This document shows, one piece after another, positions 49,375 through 61,532 of a DNA stretch of 64,000 nucleotides (positions are counted from its first letter, which is position 1; each line of letters begins with the position of its first letter). The position numbers and the translations under genes were made by a program. The notes below the pieces were generated by a model that saw nothing but the letters and a program-made list of their open reading frames with translations, had not been told where the DNA came from and ran no database searches. Source of the stretch: Liolophura sinensis (taxonomy: Eukaryota; Mollusca; Polyplacophora; Chitonida; Chitonidae); contig NC_088302.1 of assembly GCF_032854445.1 (NCBI RefSeq), forward strand, positions 32,705,979-32,769,978, read 5' to 3'.

Positions 49375-49500
49375 GAGCCCGTTTCACAAATTGCAAGTAG
49401 CGCTATGTTTTCATAACTACCGTGGCAACGTAATACCTACAATACTGGTCACCATGGAAGTTCAGTGCACGGAATGTTACATACGTTTGTGAAAAGGGCC
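49375..49500. mobile_element. 126-bp MITE with cccgtttcacaaa inverted ends
   Basis: The left end (gagcccgtttcacaaattgc) and right end (cgtttgtgaaaagggcc) are inverted repeats. The element is flanked by tcag on both sides (49371-49374 and 49501-49504). Short elements with gggcccgtttcacaaa-type ends are common in marine invertebrate genomes, which I state from general knowledge. Confidence 0.7.
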
Positions 49501-50049
49501 TCAGGTGACAAGCTGTGCGTCACCATAGGCTGTATTCTGTAGGCATTTGTTTTGTAGAAACCTAATAGTTAGATATACACACAAGCAGAGACAGGTTGAG
49601 TAAAGGTAAAGCTTAAGACACGACTGGCAGTCCCATGTTATGTCATCCATAATTCTGACAAACCATGATCAATGATACTCTTACAAAAGCTATTCTTTTA
49701 AGAAATCACGAAGTATTTTCACACAGTTTACCAGAGGACAAATTTTTGTTCTGTCAGTATACCTGCCCTGAAGCAGTCCATCTATCCACAAGGAGTGGCA
49801 GCCAGGAATGTAGACATTAGTTGGTCAACACCTAATTTTCTACCTTAATGGCTTTGTCCAGGTTTTCCGAAGCTAAAAACATTAGCAATCGGCAAACACG
49901 TCCAACCGGTTTTCCACTCCAATGATTGTTAACAAACCAAGGCGAGACAGAAGAAAAATTGTTGCCATTATGTGTACATCTGGGCAAACAATAGATCTCT
50001 CCGAAAAAAAGAAAAGTGAATTTTTTTTTGTTTTCTGATAGTAAACAGA

Positions 50050-50250
50050 GGTATATTGTTTGTTTACAGGCTAATTAAGTTGTCTAGCTGGCGTTTTGTG
50101 AGCGCTGGTCGAGCGGCTCGCACATGTACAGCATTCACAGCGCTCGGCCACACCATGGTCTCTCGCTGGCATGAAAATCAATTCCTGGCTAGTGTCCAAT
50201 TAGCGAGTAATGAGCTTCAATTTACATGCGGCCAGTGTTGAACATACTTT
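50050..50250. promoter_or_regulatory. Complex, CpG-containing block, possible conserved noncoding element
   Basis: High-complexity sequence with CpGs (gagcgctggtcgagcggctc) and homeodomain-type core words (gctaattaag, ccaattag) in an AT-rich desert. It has no splice-site-bounded frame. Regulatory function is only inferred. Confidence 0.2.
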
Positions 50251-51267
50251 CAGAGAACACTAGAGAGTCGGAGGACCACTGCGTAATGAAATGAGTGAAA
50301 CCCAGTCCTACTCACTGATTTGTCAGCTAGCTTACACACCAGTGACCCTGATTTATGTCACAGCTAAGGAAGAACAAGCTAACTTATATGACCCTTCACC
50401 AACTTATCTCTTTCTCTTTTGGTGGTGTTGGTCGGTGTGTGTGTTCCCCAGATTATGGAGAGTGACCAGATCTTGGTTGGTCAGTCAGTCAGTGAATCAC
50501 TCTCTCACTCACTGTGTAGCTGACAGAGGTATTTAACGGTGGTATTTGTCCTACAAGCTTGCTCAGGCTTTGTAGCTCAAACATCAAGAGTATTTTGAGC
50601 CCGGTGAATAATGTAATTGAGGACATGGCAACACCGTTTAGACGTCTTTGTTTTTTATTACCTCATGCCTTTTCTTTTTTTTTTGTAGGCACTCTTAAAT
50701 TGTTACACTTTTAGAATCTGGCCTGTGTTGACATCTCATCAGCAAAAAAGTTCTTAGTAGCTTTTGTTCCTTATTTCCAGTGTTATGTATTAGATTGCTC
50801 ACCCTCTGCCATGCTTCATCTGTGGCTAGCTGAAATTAACAAAAAAATTCAATTGCAAAATTTGAGATGCCCATTTTGTTTACAAGCAGACACAGAATTT
50901 TATAATCTGATTATTTCTGATTATAAATGTTAAAATTCAGTTGTCACATTGGCGACAGCGATAGTGAAAAAAATAGCAAAACAGATTGAAATTAAAGTGG
51001 AAATAACCGTAAACATGACCAGACACTTTTTTAAACCCTTTGATAAATATAATCCCTTGTAAATATACTTTTTGGGGCAATATGATGCAACATATAACGG
51101 TATTTTGGGTATAGATAATTTCCAGCTAGTGGAGATATCTAGTCCATGTGTTCCCTGACGATGATTGCAGTGTTACTGTATCTGTAATGTATGCAGGTTG
51201 TTATGTGCATATGGTGTGATGATTTGGGGCAAATTTATCACCTCTCATTTAAAACTTATTGTTTTCC

Positions 51268-51552
51268 TGGGTGACACCAGTTTTTATTTGTGTTTTTCGA
51301 GCAACACTATAAAAATCCTTAAGTCAAACTGAAAATCCACCTTTTTATCTTGTCTGATCTTGATGTTTTTGTGGTTTTTCAAGGCTTTCCAATCGTATAA
51401 ATATGTTTCCCAGAGGAAAAGTTGCTACATAGTCCACATTTCCCACAAATTAGATGATTTTCAACTTTTACTTCTATTTTTATACTCTCCTTCAACATTG
51501 AAAAACAGATTTATTCTGCTCCTAAAACAGCAATTTCTATTGATGTGGCTCT
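51268..51552 (+). mobile_element. MITE family M, copy D
   Basis: Left end gggtgacaccagttttt, right end attgatgtggct. It holds ttttatcttgtctgatct and the tagtccacatttcccac word of copy A. Confidence 0.6.
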
Positions 51553-51599
51553 GTGCAGTGACCCAACATTGAGAAGCCATGGACTTCGTTATCCTGTGA

Positions 51600-51905
51600 C
51601 TTTAGGTTGTCGTATGGTATTTCAAAGTCACCCTGTTATCCTGAATTTTCCTGTTATTCAGAGGTTTTCTGTTTATAATTCTGTTACCAGGAAGATTTCT
51701 CTTATTCCAAGGTTTTGTGTTATCCCAAGGTTTTCTGTTTATAATTCTGTTACCTGGAAGGTTTCTGTTGTCCTAAGGTTTTGTGTTATTCTGAGATTTT
51801 CTGTTATCCCAAGGTTTTCTGTTTATAGTCCTGTTACCTGGAAGGTTTCTGTTATTCCAAGGTTTTCTGTAATCCCAAGGTTTTTGATTATTCTGAGGGT
51901 TTTGT
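51600..51905 (+). repeat. Degenerate 18-bp minisatellite
   Basis: The unit aaggttttctgttatccc is repeated many times with variants. Two longer units contain tttataattctgttacctgg or its close relative. The open frame over it (a PRFSVI-like repetition) reflects the 18-bp period and is not a gene. Confidence 0.85.
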
Positions 51906-52439
51906 AGGGAACATACATGTTCATGTGCACTTCGTGATTATTCAAGCCAGTTGTTAGTGATGACACCCGTAGCCATTATTCACTCTGACTGGGCAGACAG
52001 TTGCTAAACACCAAAACAACAAATCATCTTCATTATCACTTTGTTACCCGATAGTGTTGTGTTATCAGCTATGCATGGAATGCTATTGTGATGTAGTGGG
52101 CATATTACTACTGTCAAGACTTATTATCAAACAGATATTTTTTTTAGATAATTTTGTATATGATGTACCTATTTGACAACCTCGAGACGAACTTGGCTGA
52201 CGGTCTGGTTTATCCTTTATCGACAGTTCTTGCTGTCCGTCCAGCGTAAGCTATAGTGTTTATCTCTTGCTATTGATTTCTTCTCTACGCCTGCCATGAT
52301 TTCAATAATTGCTGGTATAAATTAAGTGGAGCTTTCAGCTCCTAGTTGTAAATTTCATTGGCGTGTCTATGTTTTTTTTTTTCCCCCACACACAATTTTT
52401 TTTTTTTTTCGAGTTTGAAGCCTTTTTGGTTCCCACCCA

Positions 52440-52995
52440 CTTAAACTTGTCTGGCCGGGTAATAGAGTATGGGCGGATGGTCCGTTGACGTGGGCTGCTC
52501 TCGTCACTGTATCGCGGCGCTGTGCCGTGAAGCGACCGTAAGTGTTAAGTAAAACACAGTCTCAAACCAGGGTGCTGAGTGGCAGCCCAGAGGCCTGGAC
52601 ACTTCAGTCCACCGACCGATAAACCTGGTCAGGCCAGACTGGTGGAATTCAGGCTTCAACAATAATCAATGCAATCCAGGACAAGATTTTTCCATTAGCT
52701 GCATTACAACAAATGCACAAAGCCTTCCCCCGTGCATCAAGTTCATTTCATGTGCATAGCAAGAGTGTAATTACGTGAAGATGTTGTGAGCTGGCCTGAC
52801 GTAATTGCAGCACTCGTTAATTTCACACTTGCCAGATTTACCTGTTTGACCAATCAGGAGGCTAAGTGGGTTGTTTGGATACAGGCGATATGTGAGGCGC
52901 GGTGAGAACAATGCCACTCTGTTTCTGTTTGTTTACCTCTAATGTTGCGAGCCCTGTGATAAAAACGAGTATCATTAGGCTGTTACAGTGTGTGT
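52440..52995. promoter_or_regulatory. Complex GC-balanced block, possible enhancer or promoter
   Basis: Contains a CpG-dense part (about 52480-52540, with a donor-like word gcgacc|gtaagt) and a high-complexity part (52670-52980) with homeodomain-like cgttaatttc and several E-box-like words. No coding frame. It may be an upstream exon or element of the gene at 63.8 kb; this is inference. Confidence 0.25.
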
Positions 52996-54609
52996 ACATG
53001 TATATATACAAGCAACAATGAAACACCGTTGCCCTGACTGAAAGCCGTCGGACAAGTGTTGGTGCCTTAAGTTATGCCCCCTTGCTTAGAATTGGAGCTC
53101 GGTCAGATATCATGTCAGCTGTTGCACACCTAAAAACACGTTGCGTAATACAGTTTTTCCTGTTTATAAGCTGAGTAATAGCATGTTCTTATTTTAATGG
53201 CTGAACCACTTCAGGTTCAACGCAGCTGTCATGTTTACAATCAAAGTCTGACTCACGCACGTACATCACTTGTCATTTTACCATGATGAGTAAGAGTATT
53301 TCAGACATGGGTACATTAAGAAATAAATAAGTAAGTAAGTAAAGGAGTAAACGTATTTCAGCATTTTTTAGCTGCTGCTCTTTGTTTTAATGCACACCTA
53401 TAAAAGGAATGTTTATCTGTGAGCAACATTTCAAACTGTTTAGTTTCTGTTTTTACCAGATTAAGTGAATTTCCAAGTCACTGAACTGGTCTGACGAGCG
53501 AGAGAATGGTTGTGTTTTTGGAGGAATGTTCACTTCATGTGAACTTTACTGCTAAACTTGGCACATCTGTATTCACATCTCTTGCCTGTCATGGCACTAA
53601 TTTAATTCTGGCAAACTAACAACTTTATAATAATTTGTGTTTAATTGATATGCTCTGTATTGATGGTAGTGTTAGCCATTGTGTTGTCGTCGTAACGTCT
53701 TTCAGTCACATTCATTTTCCTTATTCAGATACGCACATGGAATAATCAACCATACACTATTTTCATGATTCAAGAGATGATACATTGAGTGACATCTTGG
53801 GTGATTGACTTATGAAATTTACAAGCGGAGTATTCATGTTGTTCTAGGAGAACCGGGAAAAATGTACAATAATGTAAAAATTTGAGGAGGTTTATTTTGT
53901 CTGTTTTCTTATATGTGTATCTGTTCTCCACATCAGAACATTTGACTTTACCAAACATTGTAGAGATACAACATCTTTGTTATCCTAGGTTAAGTTCTGC
54001 ATGTGAGTAACATAATTTTGTACCAATTATGAAAATAGAAATTAACCCTTGTAACTGCACTACCCTAAATAATGGTTTTATATCTTGCTTGTGGCAATTT
54101 GTAGATATCATTTAAGAGTCTTAATAAACTGTCAAAGTGATATTGCACTACCCCCTAGGAATAAGCAGAAATATGAACTGAAAGGATTGAATATGAAAAA
54201 AGTAGTTTCACTTAATCAAGTTTTCTAGTACTGTATTTCAAAGGTTAGATAGTTGCATAAAAGAAAGTTCAAATCAGTCCTGCCCTCTCCTTGAAGTGCC
54301 TTTGTATTGGAAGTTGGGAAGTCTCTTAAGAGCCGCATAAAAGTAGTGTTCTTAAAACCCCTCTTCTGACAAACATGAGAGTCTGAGTGTGAGTTATGAG
54401 TTTGAAACTCTATATATTACTTTGTAATTCTGGGCTGTAGATAACCTTTAATGATGCCAGCTTGTTCTCTTAATTTCCCCTTCTACTGACAAAGCCTATG
54501 TTATTGATGGAAATTTTTTTTATAATTTTTAGCCTCCTCTCCCTTCCCCCCCAAAACCAATCTTCTCCCCACATAACCACTTGGCCAGTTGTCGGCCTTT
54601 AGACCCCTG

Positions 54610-55000
54610 CTTGTCAGCCTTTCTCATTTAACCATAACAGTTGTGGAAGGAGTCAAGCGATAGTGTATGGCATTGTCTGAGCTGGCCACAGAATCGGGCT
54701 TTAAGTCTGACACAGACAATGACCCCGCAGTGAGGAGTTCGCCAACAAAAGCCCCGCAGCAACCCTACCTCCTTTTACCCGAGCCAAAAGTGGGGGGCGA
54801 GAGGCACAGCCAGGGCCTCTCCCCATTTATCAAAACCTCCGCGCCACGGCAAACATGCTCTTTTCAAGGGGCCCCAGCGAACTGTAAGCCTCTGGCTTTG
54901 TAGAGTGGTGCTCTTGAAGAGAGGCTTGCATGTGGCATTGTTCTTCTGGAAGGGAGCCCAGAAAGTGCTAAGCGGTTTAGAGGTTCCCCCCTACACCTAG
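54610..55000 (+). other. GC-richer block with a 78-codon open frame
   Basis: An ATG-started frame runs 54667-54903 (MALSELATESGFKSDTDNDP at its start), rich in P, S and Q. It lacks convincing splice sites and stops 78 codons in. It could be a short protein, an exon, or a conserved noncoding element. I favour noncoding because neighbouring sequence of the same character continues beyond the stop. Confidence 0.2.
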
Positions 55001-56539
55001 ACCAAATGTCCCATTCACACACAAGATTTGTGCTGAAAAAACTTAGTGGATGTGGGTAGGAGGGATGGAGTCTGCTCTTACCTTCATAGCGCGTGAGATA
55101 AGGTGCACTGAGGAGGACAGAGAGATTTGTGTCCTCCACACTGTCGGCGTAGGAGGATGACAGCAGCTCTTCAGATGACCATTGATTGACAGCATACACA
55201 GTGACCATTTATAATGTATATTATGGTGGCCTCGCTCACCTAAATGTCCATGGATTGAAAGGCACAGCAAGTGCCAGTTGAACAAATGGTTCCAGAGGAA
55301 TATCACCTTACAAATAACTTCTGATTCATATTACTTTAATTGCAATGTTTCAAGCCTGTTAGAATGTACATCGAAACCTTGCAAACTAATAAGTGAGAAG
55401 TTGTAATCCTGTGACTTTGATCTGTCAACTTCTGAACTATAGAGTCATAAATAAGTTAAGTGTAAAGGTATGTTAGGGTTTAAGAGGTTGAAAGTTTTCC
55501 AATAAAGGTTCATGTGTATGGCCATATTGGCTGTTGCATTTTAAAACACAAAAGGCAGAGAAAACTAGTTAAAATGAAGCATCTCATGTGGTTTGCAAGG
55601 AAGATCATTCAACATATATGTGCTGTTAAAGCATTGTAGTTGGCTTTGTTTTCATGGGGGTCTGTCTTGAATCATCCAGAAACACCTATCTTGAAATTAA
55701 AGCAGGTCTGGCGACTTTTGAAACTGCAGTCGACATTTAGAGTTTGTATGTATAAAATATTCAATTATTGCACATGTAGTATAGGAGATTGTTCTAGTGT
55801 GCCCAACAAAGTTCATTTTTGTTGATATTATTTGGATTTAAAGGTGTGATGTACGAATAACTGTGGTGCTACATGTAATTAATCGTGTTTTAATGAACTG
55901 ATTTTAGATTCCGAATACGTCACAATGCTGCCAACGGCTTTTGATTAAACTTGTATTATTTGATGACAATTATCCAGGAGTGCCATTGGTTTTTGTTTAT
56001 TCTTCATAACAACAGTCACTGACAAGACTGAAGTACTCTTACTGTGTTGCGTGTCAAAATAACACGTCAAGTATGATTGCTGAACACACTGCGGCATTGA
56101 TAGCGAGAAGAAAAAACTCACCACGTGCATTTGCTGTGAGCAACGTGGTGTGGACAGGTCACTGTGGTCTTACAAACAGCGATTTGCAAGCAAGCTTTTT
56201 GTCTTTGTGTATGGGAATATTGCTTTGGCGCATTGTAGATAGAACACCTGTGACTCTATGCAAAAATTTTCTGTTTACAGGTCTATCCGATCATTATGGT
56301 CACATATGAAATGGCAACGTAGAACTTTCATTGACATATGATTGGCAGATTTGACAGCTACATGTGTCCAGTAATAAATATTTGAGTGGTTAACGAGTGA
56401 GCATGTGTGGCTGAGTTGCTGATAGCGATCACACCACACCAGCTCAGCAGGAGGGATAATACCAGCAGGCATTTGAGCTCTTTAGGCTCCTAATATATAC
56501 ACTCACTGTCAACGGAACATAAACCACTTAATAACGAGT

Positions 56540-56760
56540 GCACTTTAATAATTAACAGTAAAACTGGCGTAGCGGTGGCTGGGTGTGAATTCAGGATGGA
56601 GCGGTGTTGTGAGGCGTAACGCCAGACATGTGTCGACATGAATCCTGCACCCTTGTCAGGCTCTCACCAATAATTCTATTTAACTTGTCGGCTGACAATT
56701 CACATAATTAAATTATTGTATTATTAAGTAAGGATCTAATTAGACTATTCAGCCTGTCAT
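56540..56760. promoter_or_regulatory. TAAT-rich complex block, possible enhancer
   Basis: Clustered homeodomain-type cores (taataattaac, cataattaaattattg, tctaattag) surround a CpG-containing middle (gaggcgtaacgccag). No gene. The regulatory role is inferred from composition only. Confidence 0.22.
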
Positions 56761-57639
56761 ATGTTGATGTATACACTACTGTAGTATACAGTATGTGCAT
56801 GTTTTCTGTTAGTTCACATGGTTTTGTAGTCAAAGGTACTTGTTTATGTATGATGAAATGAAGAGTTAAGGAATTTTAACTCAGCTGATTTAGATCAATT
56901 TTTCCAGATTGCATATTTTAAAAATTATGTGGGTTGGAAGTTTAATCGACGTTTGGTCCTTCTTAACTGGTTTTACACGTCCTTTGATTTTTTTTTATTT
57001 TTTATGCTCTCATTATCAACATCACATTGAAAACTATTTAATGCTTCATGACTTAAACATGTTCTTGCCATGATATGGCTTAAATGTTGCAGATGTGGTG
57101 TTAAGCTATAATCATTAATTCAATCGTTTGAAAACTGATTGAGCACTCGGCAGTATTTCCTGAAACTATTAATATTCTTTCTTAGGCTTTCTTCCCCTCT
57201 CCCTCTGCATCTGTTTTGGAGGTGACATAAAAATTTTAAATTTTTTATTTTTTTTTTAAATATTAAATACCTATTTGTAGGATTGCATACTTCAGGATGT
57301 GTAATATATCAAGATTATTTGGCATCTTTGCCAGTTATTAACTTGTGAAAATTTCCTTAGGGTCTCTTTATAAATAAAAATATCTTGACCTGCTGCAAGG
57401 TAGGGCTACTACAAGCACTGAAGAGCAACCCAGTTTTTTCACTGTGATTTTCTTGCCAAAGTTTCGGATTTCATGAGTAGCATTTGCTGGAAGTTTTGAT
57501 ACATCGTACTGACTCTAGGGCCTTAAGTAAAGCTGATGATGCAAGAACAGCCATCTATCAACTCAAAACTTCAAGAGCTACCAATTCGTCAAGCTATTTC
57601 ACCCACAGATAAAAAAAAATAAAAGCCAAAAGCCACATT

Positions 57640-58860
57640 CAGGGTCTCTCCAAGAAATGCATTAGCTCTTCAGACGGCCAGCCGTGCAGTGAAAATAATC
57701 GTTTTTCACGACTCTTATTTGTTTCATTTTTGGCCATAGTGATGCGTTAGAAACCCCTCTATAAAACTGCCAAATTTTCTATGGCACGGAGAAAGTTCCT
57801 CGGCAGAATGAAGGATGATTTGCTTTACCATATTCACCGCCTCGTTTTCTTTTTCTGCACTCGGCACGTTTAATCTGGTCGCAGATTTGACGTCTGAGTC
57901 TGGAAATGAAATGGAACAGCCTGCCATGAGCTACTGCTTGTATAAACCTCATCCCTCCATTGGTATTCCAAGAAGACCCTTTGCTTTGGTAATTAATTCC
58001 TTTTCACTTTACCAAATTAGTGTGAATGGTTGGAGAAGATTGGTGGTGAAGATTCTGATCAATAGGCCTGTTTGGAATGAGTATATAGGTACACTTTACC
58101 CGTTTATAGATACCTCAAGACATCCCCTCAATACAGAGCTGTAATCAATATATGCTGGTTGAGCTATGTAAACTTGTTTCACCGCTGGACACCTCTCAAT
58201 CCAATCTGTGCTGGTCACGGACAACTTTGCTGACCCTTCTGGACATTCCTCTGTAACAGTTTGGGATTTAATTGAATCACTGCGCAAAGCCATTTCGAAA
58301 GAAACCAGTGAACGTATGTAGGGTTTACCACGGCAGCCTGTGGGAGGAACAGATTGCCTGTACCTTTACACATCCTTACACTTCTCTGTTGAATCAATGA
58401 AGGTTTATACTGCTCCCAAGATTTTTATTTTTTGCTGCTTTTTTTTTTTTTTCCTCCCTTTTTTCTTTCTCTGTATTTTTGAATAATTACATTGCCATCG
58501 GTGGCACAGTAATCAATATAAATGGGCAACTAATTTGATATTTACTGAATTAATCGTGGAATTTGTATAGATTTGCAGGAAAATTGTCCTTCTCCTCCTG
58601 GATAATCACAAAGTGATTGACGAAGCCGATCTCCTTTCCAAGTGTTGTAACAATCCTCCCAGACTTGATATGGGCCCAACTTCTCCCGTAGCTCTGGTCC
58701 CAATTAATACCACTTTATTTCGGCGTGGTGAAAATGGCATGCAGAGGTTTTAACTGATATCGACTGTCTGAAATGGAGTATTATTGCAGCGGCTTGGTCT
58801 AATCTGGCCTCGGTTTCTTCTGAAGATCTACGTCTGAGAGCCGACAAGAAAAAGAAAAGA
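57640..58860. promoter_or_regulatory. Two complex blocks, possible conserved noncoding elements
   Basis: 57640-58000 and 58580-58860 are high-complexity, low-repeat stretches between AT-rich and poly-T DNA. Words include cacaaagtgattgacg (TALE/PBX-like TGATTGAC) and cccaattaatacc. The 109-codon frame at 57815-58144 shows no domain or splice context and is not called. Confidence 0.22.
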
Positions 58861-58869
58861 AAAAAACGG

Positions 58870-61330
58870 AGACAAAAGATTGGGTTTTAGACAGAGATAA
58901 GGAGTTGTATAACCTCAGATTTTTTTTAGGACAGATTCATTAAGTTAAAAGAAAATTGGCCACAGATTGTATGGAATTTATTTTTCTTAGGACCCAAATG
59001 ATTTACTGAGCTGGAGAAAGAGTATAGCCAATCCTGACACTGTACATTTGTTTTCAAGACAAACCCTTCACACCTACAAATCCTCATACTTCCTGGTTTA
59101 CAGTGTGTGCGTCTGACTTGTGATTATTTTAATAAGCATACAGGGAGGTTGTTGCCTTTGGCTTATTAGCGTTGGAATTGTTATTTCAATGTTGTTATGT
59201 GACTCCAAGACGAATTGTTTGACAACGGTGTTACAGTGTAAGCGAGCTTAAATGTGTTTAGACATTGTTTAGATGATAATGCTCATAATATCTTAAGTCC
59301 ATGGTGAGGAGCAATAAATTACATATACTGTTTTATTTCTTTACTGTCTTTTTATTTGCGCTTGCATGCAATGAGAGCATCTTGATTTGCAACTGTGGGT
59401 GTAGGGGTTAAGCAAATCAATGTGTGCTTGCCGTAAAATCTGCGAAACTAGTTAAAACTATTCCAGTTCGGTACATGTTTTATTGCCAGTTTGATAAATG
59501 TTGTCTCACTAGCTTTCAGTTTGTACCTGTTATTTACCCTTTGGCCATTTTGCTTTAGGTGTGAGGGTTGCACTGCGCGCAGATCGGAACTACCTAGTAT
59601 AATATTTCATTTCACCTGAATTGTAGTATTTTGAAACTACACATTTTGCTTGATCCTGATTGATTCAGAAACCTTATATAGGACAACTTAAATAGTTTTT
59701 TGATGATGTCTGATCAAGGGAAAACTTAACTGTTGACAAAAGTACCATATTAATGTATTTATATCCTTCTGAAAGTGCATTTTTACATTGCAAACTGTAG
59801 GTGAAATACAGTATGGAGAGATCTGTTTATTTGTATTGTTGAACTACTTGGCATATGCATATATATATGTACATGTAAGTTTGTACTTCGAGAGCTTTGT
59901 AATATTGATATTTAAGCATTGTTTGTTTGACGCGCTTCCATCGTCTGGCCTGTGCAGATATTTTGTTGTTCAGCATGTGGTTTTCGAGGCACGAAATTAT
60001 GACTATGCACGGATTTCCCTTTAGGCTGTTGTGAGTTTTGTATCTTGATAAGTATTCAGACTTCCGCCTTAATTCTACTGTCTACACCCCGTGATTGTAC
60101 TTGTTAATTAGATAATTACATTTGTTGTATATGTGAACCTATGTTACAGTTACTTTAAAAATGAATCTTTCATGTAAAGTGGCAACCTTTGCACAGGAAA
60201 GGGATGTCACTTGGGTGTCACACTCTTCTGTAGTTCATTTCATTTAACCCTCAGCTTATTTAATCCTGGGTTTATTGAATTATAAATACGATGTCTTTAA
60301 TTTCCATATTTAATCTTCTGTAATATTACCCTTCAGGGCTTCAGTAGGAGTTGACTGCTTGTTGGAAAATTTTACAAGCTTCAGGCTTCGAATCCCTGTA
60401 ATATTATTGGCAAACTTGACCTCTTTATTGGCGATAAGACCAAACGACCCGTTGATGGACACTTAGCCCTGTTTATGACGGGTGTATTTTAATACAGATT
60501 TGACAAGAGGTGTAAGAAAGTGGCTCTAAAATTCATTTTTCCACTTGAGCGAGTGCAGTGTTGAAGGGAGGATGTGATGAATACAGGTAATTCTGAAATC
60601 TTCTCCTAATGTGGAAACGTCTTCTGCTTGACAGGTCAGGGTGAAACCCAAGGTTTCAGTAGCACGTTTGCCAGTATTGAGGATATCTGTCCATCATATT
60701 AACATGACGCAGGCATGGGGATAAAATGTGGGGAGATGGTAATGTCTGATTGCAGCCTATGGTTTAAAGTCGACCACCGCCAGCTATCTAGGGAACCAAA
60801 CCGAATACTGTGCAGCAAAGCTTGCATGTATTTGTAACTGATATATAATCTACCTGATCGTACAGAGTCACCAATCAGCAAACAGTTGTTTTTAACAAAG
60901 AAATTATGCCCAAATGACGCACTTGATTTGCTTTGTGAAACAATGAAATCTGTGATATCGTTTGCTTTCCACTTAGCAACATCAAACTTTTTTTTCTTTT
61001 ACAGTAGCCTTTTGTACATGAATGTGACATTTTGTAAACATAAATATTGCTGTTCAATCAAGAGCTTTCCAAGAAATTATTGCATATCAAACAACTGTAA
61101 GTGGATTGTTTAAAATGTCATACTGTTGACTTTTTCTTGGTTACACCATTTTTGTGAGCATTTTGCAACCCTGAAGGCATTTATCAGGATGCTGTTGGAT
61201 TTATTTTCCTATTTGTGGAACCATCAGCCTACATGTATGTAGTTTTTTCTTGCATTATTTTTTTTTTTTCATAAACAATGACCCAGTGTAGGTCATGTGT
61301 AAGATACGACTTATTTGTGTATGTAATTAA
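58870..61330. other. Gene-free AT-rich stretch
   Basis: No exon, tandem repeat or shared repeat was noticed. Short open frames are of chance length. Confidence 0.45.
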
Positions 61331-61333
61331 ATT

Positions 61334-61532
61334 CGGTTGATGTGAGATCAAGTCCTACTTTTACTGGCTTCCTCTCCGGTCGTACATGGGAAGGTCTGTC
61401 AGCAACCTGCAGATGGTCGTGGGTTTCCCCCGGGCTCTACCTGGTTTCCTCCCACCACAATGCTGGCTGCCGTCATATAATTGAAATGTTCTTGAGTTTG
61501 GCATAAAACACCAATCAAATAAATAAATAAAG
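61334..61532 (+). mobile_element. SINE family S, copy 11, 5'-truncated
   Basis: Starts near box B (gagatcaagtcc), keeps the core gggtttcccccgggctct and tail ttcttgag-caccaatcaaat, and ends in (aaat)n. It is flanked by gtaattaaatt (61323-61333) and gtagttaaatt (61533-61543), so the truncation happened at insertion. Confidence 0.85.

Noticed and set aside
51545-51907. Plus-strand 120-codon frame with PRFSVI repeats.
   Set aside because: A product of the 18-bp minisatellite, with no splice sites or domain.
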